Positions 10,971-22,571 of a stretch of DNA of 64,000 bases are shown here, piece by piece (positions within the stretch are counted from its first letter, which is position 1; every line of letters begins with the position of its first letter). A program made the translations under genes and the position numbers. Below the pieces are notes generated by a model. The model did no database searches, was not told the origin of the DNA, and saw only the letters and a list, made by a program, of their open reading frames with translations. This stretch comes from Turritopsis dohrnii (Eukaryota; Cnidaria; Hydrozoa; Anthoathecata; Oceaniidae): NCBI GenBank assembly GCA_027922465.2, contig BQMF02000434.1:62001-126000 (forward strand), read 5' to 3'.

Positions 10971-11591
10971 CTATTTCAAGAAACAATTTCTCTGGTGATA
11001 TCCGGCAGCATTCTGATTTTTAAAAGTTAGAGAGCAATAAACACATGTATGCACTTTCTCAGATATATTGTGAGTGTTTTTAAGGTGGGCTTTAATATAT
11101 CGTTCTTTAGCAAATCTTTTTGGACAAATACTGCAGGTAAAAATCTTGAGATGTTCTTTCTGCGGCAAACATGAATTCTTCCTTTGATGTCGAACCAAAT
11201 TACTTTGATAAGTAAACTCCTTACAACAGTCTTTGCAGCTTAATTTTGGTGCTCCATGCACCACTCTTAAATGGTCTTCGTAGGAGTTTTTGTACATAAA
11301 TCTTTCATCACAAGTACTGCAAAAATATTTCAGATTAAATCGTCGACTCTCTCTTCGATGAGCAGTAAGATTATGAGATATTACACCATTCCGACTTTTG
11401 AACTTTTTATGACAGCCACTAAAATTACAAGTATATCTTTTCCCATCATGCTGAATTTCTTCGTGTAGCTTTAATTCGTACTTTCCTTTATACTCCTTAC
11501 CACATAAATTACAGGATTCCTTTGAGTTGTGATACATTTTCACGTGTTCTCTTACATTCTCTATTGATGTTTTACAAATTGAGCAGTACAT
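10971..11591 (-). CDS. C2H2 zinc-finger protein (intact copy)
   Basis: A single uninterrupted 206-residue frame with ATG at 11,591 just after the duplicated promoter region. It is almost entirely zinc fingers: about seven C-x2/4-C...H-x3-5-H/C modules, starting CSICKTS near the N-terminus, then CNLCGKEY, CNFSGCHKKF, CSTCDERF, CKDCCKEF (C2HC), CSICPKRF and CVYCSLTF (C2HC). Linkers are not the TGEKP type. Presumably a nuclear DNA-binding protein. It is divergent to the large zinc-binding gene, with 312 bp between the two first ATGs. The 5' two-thirds lie in the tandem duplication; the last ~250 bp (before 11,223) are unique, so this is the only full-length copy. Whether it serves the transposon or is captured cargo cannot be told from sequence. 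Confidence 0.85.
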   Translation of the reverse strand: MYCSICKTSIENVREHVKMYHNSKESCNLCGKEYKGKYELKLHEEIQHDGKRYTCNFSGCHKKFKSRNGVISHNLTAHRRESRRFNLKYFCSTCDERFMYKNSYEDHLRVVHGAPKLSCKDCCKEFTYQSNLVRHQRKNSCLPQKEHLKIFTCSICPKRFAKERYIKAHLKNTHNISEKVHTCVYCSLTFKNQNAAGYHQRNCFLK

Positions 11592-11903
11592 TTTGAATAA
11601 TGGCTGCTAAAAGCTATGAAGATTGACGAAGGCGTAAATAGATGAAGATGGAGTGTAGACCATGTGGGGAAGAGCTAGTTGCGCCAATCAGATTGTTTGT
11701 TTATAATTACGGCGCCAATTTTGCACGAGATTTCGTGATCATTCAGTCATTTACCATTTTGATTTCAAGTAGATTACTGGCATAATATTCTCGATAATCT
11801 TTTTCAATTTTGTTTCTACATTTTAAAAACAGTTCTTTTCAGAACTTATTAAACCTTCACAACAGTTTACATATTACGATAATTTTCATAATCAGTTGTC
11901 ACC
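11592..11903. promoter_or_regulatory. Bidirectional promoter region (inferred)
   Basis: A 312-bp spacer between the divergent ATGs of the zinc-finger gene (minus, 11,591) and the first possible ATG of the large gene (plus, 11,904, in the context CACCATGAAT). It contains GCGCCAATCAG (11,673-11,684, an inverted-CCAAT-type box) and GGCGCCAATTTTGC. A second, essentially identical copy lies at 17,267-17,578. Promoter function is inferred from position. Confidence 0.5.
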
Positions 11904-12498
11904 ATGAATAAGCGTTCAAGAAGTGCTTGTGCTACTGCTGAAACTAACGAAAGGTATGTATATAATAGACAGGCAGCAGATGGCCACAAAAAAATGGAAA
12001 CAATGCAAACTCTGGGGACAATTTGAAAATACAAAAATCATGTGCCATCTACTTTATATAAACCAAAACGAAAACCCGATTATCCAAATTTTCTTTAAGG
12101 ACCAAAATATAACAAAAAAAACCATGTCAAGTTTTACTCGTCATTCCTAACTTCATGTACGCCATCATTATATCATAGAAGCTTTATTTTCGAATTCGAT
12201 TTTCAAAACATTTCCGTCTACGGTATTTAAAGACGGGGGTTATAAACAAAAGAAAACACATAATTCTATGCATGTTTTAATTCTTTTTTGTTTACATATT
12301 TTGAAATTGATTTACATATAACTAGCTAAAGTTTGAAATAAAATGATATTTAAAAAGTCAAACTGAATTCATTTGCCTCTTTTTCATTACTAAGTGTGAA
12401 AAAATAAAACTTTTACCCCCGTATAGCAGTTCGTTTGCAAAATATCACTATAAAAATGTACGAGAAAACATCATCTTCGCGGGAAATATTTTTGGAAG

Positions 12499-15400
12499 AT
12501 GTCGAGTGGGAAGCGAAAAGCACCCTCACGGGGTATTTCTTCCCATCGCTTATGCATTTCTCCGAAAAAGAAGAAAAAAGACGAAATATGCATAATCCAT
12601 GTATTCGATGGACCTGTAGAGAGACTCCGATTCTTTTCAGAAAATGCCCTGGATAAAGTAAAAAAGGCGAGGTAGGCACATTTTATTTGTTTATTGTGTT
12701 TGTGCAGTTTGTTGATTTCTAAAACCGTTCATTGGCGAGGATTTAGTTATTCCTTCTTTTAACATGCTTTAATATAAATTTTGTGGAGAATTGTCCAATG
12801 ACTTTCACATATTCTAATAATAATAACCAATCATTTTGTCTTTTACTAGCGAAACAAGAAGTGACACAAGAGTAATAGACTTGCTAAATAATCCGAATGT
12901 CAACATTAAGAAACTACAATTCCACCAAAAATGCTATGACAAATATACGCATTCGAAAACTCTGGAAAGGATAGCCGGAAAGACAGGCGAAGTGGAAATA
13001 AACGATGATTCAGAACAGCCTACTTGCTCTACCACTGAATCAACTCGAGCTTCCACACGAAAAAAAGATAGAGCAGGTACATGACATTCTCTGTTTACTC
13101 TTTCTACATTCGCGTTTATTGTTTATTCTTAATTGCTACATTATCGGCAGTTTTACTTTTCTCAGAAGATTCATCCAAAAAGCCCCACCTAATTATGTTT
13201 ACCTTTCTAGTGTCATGTTTAAACTGCAGAAGGCGAACGGTAGATAAAATTTTCAATCTTTATCTTTAGGGAAAACAGTAGCTGATTTAGAATGCTGCAT
13301 ATGTTACCATTCAAAATCTCTGAAAAGTGGCGGATATGAAACCCTAACTAAATGCCAGACAAAAAACGCAGCGTTGAGTATCCAATCATCAGCGCTTCAA
13401 AAAAGGATAAACGATCGCCTTCTTGCTTATGTTTCTGGTGTGACTTGGGAAAATATCGTTGCTCTAGAACTTCATTACCATCGAAGTTGTTACAAAGAGT
13501 TTACTCGTCACCGCGTAGCCGTTCCGCACCAAGCCGACGATGACCAACGTTTCGGTGAACTTTTTGATTTTGTTGGAAAACACGTCCTGGAGAGCAAGGA
13601 ATTGATGAAATACCCCTTATTAAGTGACTTTTGCAAAACAATTGGCATACATAACCACCCCGATAAGCGCGCTTTGGCGGAAATGGTTGTGAGACACTTT
13701 GAAGGGAAAATTGCAATGTGGTCACCTAAATACGGAGATTCCTTTTTATTCAACAACGAATTAGAAAAGGGTGAGATTATTGAAATTCTTGTGCAGAAAA
13801 TAAATAACTTGACAGAAAATAACAAACCACCCTCGATAGAAACGCAGTTAAAAAATGTGGCCTCTGCCGTTAAAAATGAGATCGAAAGTATGTCAGATAC
13901 ATTTGAGAGCTGGCCTCCATGTGCAGATGATCTCATCACTTCGAAAACTGATGCCCCACCATTGCTTGATAGTTTGATAACGACAATAGTATCTGCTTCT
14001 CGAAGATCACGAGTCCGCAGTAAAAAGAAGAGAATCGTTTCATCAATATGTCAAGATATTGTTTATTGTGCTACAAATGGTCGGCATAAATGTTCAAAAC
14101 ACGCTTTACTTGGTTTTTGTGTAAAACGAAGAACAGGTTCTAAAACTATTATACAATGGCTCAATCGTCTTGGACAAATTATTTCGTACGACGAAATAAA
14201 TTATTTGGAAACTTCGTTGGCGTTTGAAGCTGTAAAAAATGAATCCCTTCGAAGCTACTGCCCATCAATACTTGTTCCGTCAACATTTGTGACATTCGTA
14301 TGGGATAACAATGATATCAATCCCGAGTCGATAAAAGGTAGGTAAAAGGTTTAAAATCAATTTTTAAAAGTATTTTTTTATTATGGGACTTACTGTAGCG
14401 ATTGTGAAAACTCATGTGGAAACGTGTTTTAGTTTTGCCTCACACACGTTCCAACGTGCGACACAACAATCAAAACGCTAAAAGGGTTTCCCACCTTTCT
14501 AGGGGTTTCAATGCATGTTACAAATGGGATTGTCATCCAGGTCAAGTCACAAACTGCTACTAATTTTGAAGTCGTTCCAAAAAGGATGGATACTAGGAGG
14601 AGGTCATTTCTACCGATTGAAGAAAAGATCGCAGAATTCACGGGAAAGACCAGATGTGAACCATCCAAGTTTTCTGCAGTGAATATGGAGGAGGTTACTG
14701 AATCTCAAAGCGACAGATCAAAATTGGTTGACATTTTTTGGGTCATATTGCAAATGTGTTGTGACAAGATTCCTGGTTGGAAAGGTTTCAATTACTCTAT
14801 AATCCATGCCACGCCCGATCATTTAATCCATAGTATCGCGTATTTACCTGCAATCAATCAGTCACCAACAAAATTTGATACGGTTCTTGAACTTTTGATG
14901 CAATCGAAAGAAAAAGCTGAAAATCTTGGACTGAAAGAAACAGACGTTGTATTGGACCAGGCGATTTATGCAAAAGCGTGCGAAGTATGTATTCTATATA
15001 GATATTATATATGTATGTGTTCTATAGAAAGATTCCATCCCTTACGGAAAGATACAAATTCTTCAAAATTTTCTTCGCTTTCTACAGGTCCTCATGGAAC
15101 CATCTCATAAAGACTTGAAAGACTTCATTTGTCTTAGAATGGGAGCTTTCCACACAACAATGATTTTTATAGCAGTCATTGGTAAACGTTTCAGCGACGC
15201 AGGGTTAAGAGACTGGATTGTCGAAGCAAATCTACTTGGTTAGTATAGAACGTTTCATAAAGGAGTTCTGAGTTCTCTTATTGTCAACTAAAATTAAATT
15301 AGGACTTAATGTGCTTTATTGATTCATCAGTTTGATTAAAAGCGTCGAATCAGTAATGTTTTCTACAAAGTATTTCAAAAAAGCATTTTTAATGCACTCT

Positions 15401-16958
15401 GTTATATTATAAGTAAATATAATAATCTATCGTGCAAGGTTCCGAATCAGTTGAAAAAACCCTCAAAGGGAAACATTACAATCATGGGATGAGGGTACTG
15501 GAGTATATTTACAATGCCTTAACTCGAATGAAAATGGAGCATTTCAAGAGCTGGTTAGAAGACAACGACCATGACTGTTTTGAACATCTCACGTCCTCGC
15601 CCAACTTTGAGAAATGCAAAAGGAATGTAAGGAATAAATTTCTATCTTTTATCCATCCTTTTATTAGAGACTATAATATGGGTTGTCGAATTTAATACCT
15701 ATTTTTTTGCGGAACTAATTTTTGAGATTCAAGAAATTATTTCGCGGTGAAATGTTTTCTTGGATTTTAGCTTAACTTTGGAAATTTCTTCGAGCTTGTG
15801 GATAATGACGAAGAGCTTACACGGCTTATTGAGGAACATGATACCTTTGTCAAAGAAAATTCTGGACCAACCGCAGCATTTTGGTATTCATTTTTGGAGA
15901 TGATGGACATTTTGTTATCTTTTACACGATCAGTCAAAGTTGGAAACTGGAAGTTACACCTAGAAGCGACGAGGAGAATGATTCCCTATTTTTTTGCTTA
16001 CGACCGACCAAATTATTCTCGTTTTCTTACATATTATTGGATTGAGATGGTTCAACTTCCGACGACTCATCCCAATATCTATCAACAATTCATGTAAATA
16101 TTGCATTTACTTATCATACTTAGTCTGGTTTAGTAGCTTTTTGTCTGTGCAGCCTAACCAGTGGGCATATAGCGTAAAATGAACGTTAGGTAACGTTATG
16201 TCCACTGGGTACTAAAGTTTAACTGCTGGTTTAAATGATTAATTGATATTTGTAGGGATGGAAACTTTTCAGTAAAACGAGCTTCCGGTAGATTCAACAA
16301 AATTCCGTCGGATCAGGCGATCGAGCAAACGATCAATAGAGATCAAAAATGTCCCGGTGGAATTAAGGGTTACAGTACTTCTCAAGGAACTATCCAAAGA
16401 TGGGTTTTGACGAGCCACATAGCTGCGAAATGCGTTTCTGAAATTAAGGCAACCCTTGGAGAAGTTTCAAAGTCCCATGTCCCGAAAGACTTGGGTAAAT
16501 CCCGCATGAAGTTCAATAATAACTGCGTAGAGAATGCAGTCGAAATAATGCAAAACTGGGGCTCCCCTTTCGAACACCGTGACTCACTAATAAATATTTG
16601 TTCTGGTATTGAAGCTTCGGAGAGCATCTGTGAAGACCTTTTGAATGCAAAACAACTCGGTGAAAATGCAATGCGGAAATTCATAGAGGATAGATTGGAG
16701 TCGGCTAATAAACCCTTTTACGATCCCATCAAAAGGTTGTCATTGAAAACTTTTCAACACATGCACAAAAAGAAGACTGTTCAACTCAAAGACAAAACAG
16801 TGACTTTGGCTGCTGAGAGAAGCATGTTTGGCAGATTATTAGCCATTGCAAAAGACAGACCTGGCTTATCTTTGAAAGATACATTGCAATATTCATTACA
16901 ACAGTCTTTGCAGCTTAATTTTGGTGCTCCATGCACCACTCTTAAATGGTCTTCGTAG
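12499..16958 (+). pseudogene. 3'-truncated copy of the zinc-binding/PIN-like/CXC gene
   Basis: This carries the same exons as the intact downstream gene: 12499-12671, 12850-13076, 13270-14337, 14503-14984, 15088-15238, 15439-15626, 15771-16093 and the start of the exon at 16256. At 16,897 the duplication junction cuts that exon. The frame then reads about 20 residues antisense into the zinc-finger copy and stops at 16,958. If expressed it would give a protein of about 1,100 residues with both N-terminal zinc-binding modules but no putative nuclease core and no CXC tail. It could therefore be an inert relic or an interfering truncated product. No stop codon or frameshift lies upstream of the junction, and its coding sequence matches the intact copy. 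Confidence 0.85.
16157..16209. mobile_element. 53-bp micro-MITE in an intron
   Basis: The ends ACCAGTGGGCATA and TATGTCCACTGGG form imperfect inverted repeats around AACGTTAGGTAACGTT, flanked by TA on both sides (16155-16156 and 16210-16211). It shares the CCCAG-type terminus and AACGTTA core with the 1.36-kb element at 56,699-58,053. It lies in the intron between the exons ending 16,093 and starting 16,256. Confidence 0.65.
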
Positions 16959-17266
16959 GAGTTTTTGTACATAAATCTTTCATCACAAGTACTGCAAAAA
17001 TATTTCAGATTAAATCGTCGACTCTCTCTTCGATGAGCAGTAAGATTATGAGATATTACACCATTCCGACTTTTGAACTTTTTATGACAGCCACTAAAAT
17101 TACAAGTATATCTTTTCCCATCATGCTGAATTTCTTCGTGTAGCTTTAATTCGTACTTTCCTTTATACTCCTTACCACATAAATTACAGGATTCCTTTGA
17201 GTTGTGATACATTTTCACGTGTTCTCTTACATTCTCTATTGATGTTTTACAAATTGAGCAGTACAT
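16781..17266 (-). pseudogene. 3'-truncated zinc-finger gene copy
   Basis: Starts like the intact gene (ATG at 17,266) and keeps the first four fingers and the start of the fifth (CKDCC). It then crosses the duplication junction at 16,897/16,898 into antisense sequence of the large gene and stops at 16,781. The chimaeric tail of about 36 residues has no finger. The last three fingers are lost, so DNA-binding specificity would differ from the full copy if it is expressed. Its promoter copy is intact. Confidence 0.85.
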
Positions 17267-20200
17267 TTTGAATAATGGCTGCTAAAAGCTATGAAGATTG
17301 ACGAAGGCGTAAATAGATGAAGATGGAGTGTAGACCATGTGGGGAAGAGCTAGTTGCGCCAATCAGATTGTTTGTTTATAATTACGGCGCCAATTTTGCA
17401 CGAGATTTCGTGATCATTCAGTCATTTACCATTTTGATTTCAAGTAGATTACTGGCATAATATTCTCGATAATCTTTTTCAATTTTGTTTCTACATTTTA
17501 AAAACAGTTCTTTTCAGAACTTATTAAACCTTCACAACAGTTTACATATTACGATAATTTTCATAATCAGTTGTCACCATGAATAAGCGTTCAAGAAGTG
17601 CTTGTGCTACTGCTGAAACTAACGAAAGGTATGTATATAATAGACAGGCAGCAGATGGCCACAAAAAAATGGAAACAATGCAAACTCTGGGGACAATTTG
17701 AAAATACAAAAATCATGTGCCATCTACTTTATATAAACCAAAACGAAAACCCGATTATCCAAATTTTCTTTAAGGACCAAAATATAACAAAAAAACCATG
17801 TCAAGTTTTACTCGTCATTCCTAACTTCATGTACGCCATCATTATATCATAGAAGCTTTATTTTCGAATTCGATTTTCAAAACATTTCCGTCTACGGTAT
17901 TTAAAGACGGGGGTTATAAACAAAAGAAAACACATAATTCTATGCATGTTTTAATTCTTTTTTGTTTACATATTTTGAAATTGATTTACATATAACTAGC
18001 TAAAGTTTGAAATAAAATGATATTTAAAAAGTCAAACTGAATTCATTTGCCTCTTTTTCATTACTAAGTGTGAAAAAATAAAACTTTTACCCCCGTATAG
18101 CAGTTCGTTTGCAAAATATCACTATAAAAATGTACGAGAAAACATCATCTTCGCGGGAAATATTTTTGGAAGATGTCGAGTGGGAAGCGAAAAGCACCCT
18201 CACGGGGTATTTCTTCCCATCGCTTATGCATTTCTCCGAAAAAGAAGAAAAAAGACGAAATATGCATAATCCATGTATTCGATGGACCTGTAGAGAGACT
18301 CCGATTCTTTTCAGAAAATGCCCTGGATAAAGTAAAAAAGGCGAGGTAGGCACATTTTATTTGTTTATTGTGTTTGTGCAGTTTGTTGATTTCTAAAACC
18401 GTTCATTGGCGAGGATTTAGTTATTCCTTCTTTTAACATGCTTTAATATAAATTTTGTGGAGAATTGTCCAATGACTTTCACATATTCTAATAATAATAA
18501 CCAATCATTTTGTCTTTTACTAGCGAAACAAGAAGTGACACAAGAGTAATAGACTTGCTAAATAATCCGAATGTCAACATTAAGAAACTACAATTCCACC
18601 AAAAATGCTATGACAAATATACGCATTCGAAAACTCTGGAAAGGATAGCCGGAAAGACAGGCGAAGTGGAAATAAACGATGATTCAGAACAGCCTACTTG
18701 CTCTACCACTGAATCAACTCGAGCTTCCACACGAAAAAAAGATAGAGCAGGTACATGACATTCTCTGTTTACTCTTTCTACATTCGCGTTTATTGTTTAT
18801 TCTTAATTGCTACATTATCGGCAGTTTTACTTTTCTCAGAAGATTCATCCAAAAAGCCCCACCTAATTATGTTTACCTTTCTAGTGTCATGTTTAAACTG
18901 CAGAAGGCGAACGGTAGATAAAATTTTCAATCTTTATCTTTAGGGAAAACAGTAGCTGATTTAGAATGCTGCATATGTTACCATTCAAAATCTCTGAAAA
19001 GTGGCGGATATGAAACCCTAACTAAATGCCAGACAAAAAACGCAGCGTTGAGTATCCAATCATCAGCGCTTCAAAAAAGGATAAACGATCGCCTTCTTGC
19101 TTATGTTTCTGGTGTGACTTGGGAAAATATCGTTGCTCTAGAACTTCATTACCATCGAAGTTGTTACAAAGAGTTTACTCGTCACCGCGTAGCCGTTCCG
19201 CACCAAGCCGACGATGACCAACGTTTCGGTGAACTTTTTGATTTTGTTGGAAAACACGTCCTGGAGAGCAAGGAATTGATGAAATACCCCTTATTAAGTG
19301 ACTTTTGCAAAACAATTGGCATACATAACCACCCCGATAAGCGCGCTTTGGCGGAAATGGTTGTGAGACACTTTGAAGGGAAAATTGCAATGTGGTCACC
19401 TAAATACGGAGATTCCTTTTTATTCAACAACGAATTAGAAAAGGGTGAGATTATTGAAATTCTTGTGCAGAAAATAAATAACTTGACAGAAAATAACAAA
19501 CCACCCTCGATAGAAACGCAGTTAAAAAATGTGGCCTCTGCCGTTAAAAATGAGATCGAAAGTATGTCAGATACATTTGAGAGCTGGCCTCCATGTGCAG
19601 ATGATCTCATCACTTCGAAAACTGATGCCCCACCATTGCTTGATAGTTTGATAACGACAATAGTATCTGCTTCTCGAAGATCACGAGTCCGCAGTAAAAA
19701 GAAGAGAATCGTTTCATCAATATGTCAAGATATTGTTTATTGTGCTACAAATGGTCGGCATAAATGTTCAAAACACGCTTTACTTGGTTTTTGTGTAAAA
19801 CGAAGAACAGGTTCTAAAACTATTATACAATGGCTCAATCGTCTTGGACAAATTATTTCGTACGACGAAATAAATTATTTGGAAACTTCGTTGGCGTTTG
19901 AAGCTGTAAAAAATGAATCCCTTCGAAGCTACTGCCCATCAATACTTGTTCCGTCAACATTTGTGACATTCGTATGGGATAACAATGATATCAATCCCGA
20001 GTCGATAAAAGGTAGGTAAAAGGTTTAAAATCAATTTTTAAAAGTATTTTTTTATTATGGGACTTACTGTAGCGATTGTGAAAACTCATGTGGAAACGTG
20101 TTTTAGTTTTGCCTCACACACGTTCCAACGTGCGACACAACAATCAAAACGCTAAAAGGGTTTCCCACCTTTCTAGGGGTTTCAATGCATGTTACAAATG

Positions 20201-22571
20201 GGATTGTCATCCAGGTCAAGTCACAAACTGCTACTAATTTTGAAGTCGTTCCAAAAAGGATGGATACTAGGAGGAGGTCATTTCTACCGATTGAAGAAAA
20301 GATCGCAGAATTCACGGGAAAGACCAGATGTGAACCATCCAAGTTTTCTGCAGTGAATATGGAGGAGGTTACTGAATCTCAAAGCGACAGATCAAAATTG
20401 GTTGACATTTTTTGGGTCATATTGCAAATGTGTTGTGACAAGATTCCTGGTTGGAAAGGTTTCAATTACTCTATAATCCATGCCACGCCCGATCATTTAA
20501 TCCATAGTATCGCGTATTTACCTGCAATCAATCAGTCACCAACAAAATTTGATACGGTTCTTGAACTTTTGATGCAATCGAAAGAAAAAGCTGAAAATCT
20601 TGGACTGAAAGAAACAGACGTTGTATTGGACCAGGCGATTTATGCAAAAGCGTGCGAAGTATGTATTCTATATAGATATTATATATGTATGTGTTCTATA
20701 GAAAGATTCCATCCCTTACGGAAAGATACAAATTCTTCAAAATTTTCTTCGCTTTCTACAGGTCCTCATGGAACCATCTCATAAAGACTTGAAAGACTTC
20801 ATTTGTCTTAGAATGGGAGCTTTCCACACAACAATGATTTTTATAGCAGTCATTGGTAAACGTTTCAGCGACGCAGGGTTAAGAGACTGGATTGTCGAAG
20901 CAAATCTACTTGGTTAGTATAGAACGTTTCATAAAGGAGTTCTGAGTTCTCTTATTGTCAACTAAAATTAAATTAGGACTTAATGTGCTTTATTGATTCA
21001 TCAGTTTGATTAAAAGCGTCGAATCAGTAATGTTTTCTACAAAGTATTTCAAAAAAGCATTTTTAATGCACTCTGTTATATTATAAGTAAATATAATAAT
21101 CTATCGTGCAAGGTTCCGAATCAGTTGAAAAAACCCTCAAAGGGAAACATTACAATCATGGGATGAGGGTACTGGAGTATATTTACAATGCCTTAACTCG
21201 AATGAAAATGGAGCATTTCAAGAGCTGGTTAGAAGACAACGACCATGACTGTTTTGAACATCTCACGTCCTCGCCCAACTTTGAGAAATGCAAAAGGAAT
21301 GTAAGGAATAAATTTCTATCTTTTATCCATCCTTTTATTAGAGACTATAATATGGGTTGTCGAATTTAATACCTATTTTTTTGCGGAACTAATTTTTGAG
21401 ATTCAAGAAATTATTTCGCGGTGAAATGTTTTCTTGGATTTTAGCTTAACTTTGGAAATTTCTTCGAGCTTGTGGATAATGACGAAGAGCTTACACGGCT
21501 TATTGAGGAACATGATACCTTTGTCAAAGAAAATTCTGGACCAACCGCAGCATTTTGGTATTCATTTTTGGAGATGATGGACATTTTGTTATCTTTTACA
21601 CGATCAGTCAAAGTTGGAAACTGGAAGTTACACCTAGAAGCGACGAGGAGAATGATTCCCTATTTTTTTGCTTACGACCGACCAAATTATTCTCGTTTTC
21701 TTACATATTATTGGATTGAGATGGTTCAACTTCCGACGACTCATCCCAATATCTATCAACAATTCATGTAAATATTGCATTTACTTATCATACTTAGTCT
21801 GGTTTAGTAGCTTTTTGTCTGTGCAGCCTAACCAGTGGGCATATAGCGTAAAATGAACGTTAGGTAACGTTATGTCCACTGGGTACTAAAGTTTAACTGC
21901 TGGTTTAAATGATTAATTGATATTTGTAGGGATGGAAACTTTTCAGTAAAACGAGCTTCCGGTAGATTCAACAAAATTCCGTCGGATCAGGCGATCGAGC
22001 AAACGATCAATAGAGATCAAAAATGTCCCGGTGGAATTAAGGGTTACAGTACTTCTCAAGGAACTATCCAAAGATGGGTTTTGACGAGCCACATAGCTGC
22101 GAAATGCGTTTCTGAAATTAAGGCAACCCTTGGAGAAGTTTCAAAGTCCCATGTCCCGAAAGACTTGGGTAAATCCCGCATGAAGTTCAATAATAACTGC
22201 GTAGAGAATGCAGTCGAAATAATGCAAAACTGGGGCTCCCCTTTCGAACACCGTGACTCACTAATAAATATTTGTTCTGGTATTGAAGCTTCGGAGAGCA
22301 TCTGTGAAGACCTTTTGAATGCAAAACAACTCGGTGAAAATGCAATGCGGAAATTCATAGAGGATAGATTGGAGTCGGCTAATAAACCCTTTTACGATCC
22401 CATCAAAAGGTTGTCATTGAAAACTTTTCAACACATGCACAAAAAGAAGACTGTTCAACTCAAAGACAAAACAGTGACTTTGGCTGCTGAGAGAAGCATG
22501 TTTGGCAGATTATTAGCCATTGCAAAAGACAGACCTGGCTTATCTTTGAAAGATACATTGCAATATTCATT
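16898..22571. repeat. Tandem duplication, unit 2 (5,674 bp)
   Basis: Second unit of the duplication. It ends at 22,571 where the sequence continues ...TTCATT-GAGTCCC into the unduplicated 3' part of the large gene. Identity to unit 1 is essentially complete apart from a 1-bp A-run length change. Confidence 0.95.

Larger units (their letters stand above)
11223..16897. repeat. Tandem duplication, unit 1 (5,675 bp)
   Basis: This unit is repeated head to tail as 16,898-22,571. The junction is exact: unit 1 ends GCAATATTCATT and unit 2 begins ACAACAGTC. TT is present at both parental breakpoints (2-bp microhomology). The offset is 5,675 before about 12,115 and 5,674 after it, because an A-run near 12,112-12,120 is one base shorter in unit 2. 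All reading frames compared between the units are identical. Confidence 0.95.

Noticed and set aside
13508..13939. 143-codon minus-strand frame (and its duplicate at 19,182-19,613)
   Set aside because: Antisense shadow of the long fourth coding exon of the large gene. No domain and no splice context.
17579..17628. First coding exon MNKRSRSACATAETNE joined to the large gene
   Set aside because: Donor and context look good, but its phase does not match the frame of the next exon with any convincing acceptor. Kept only as a possible 5' UTR exon or alternative start.
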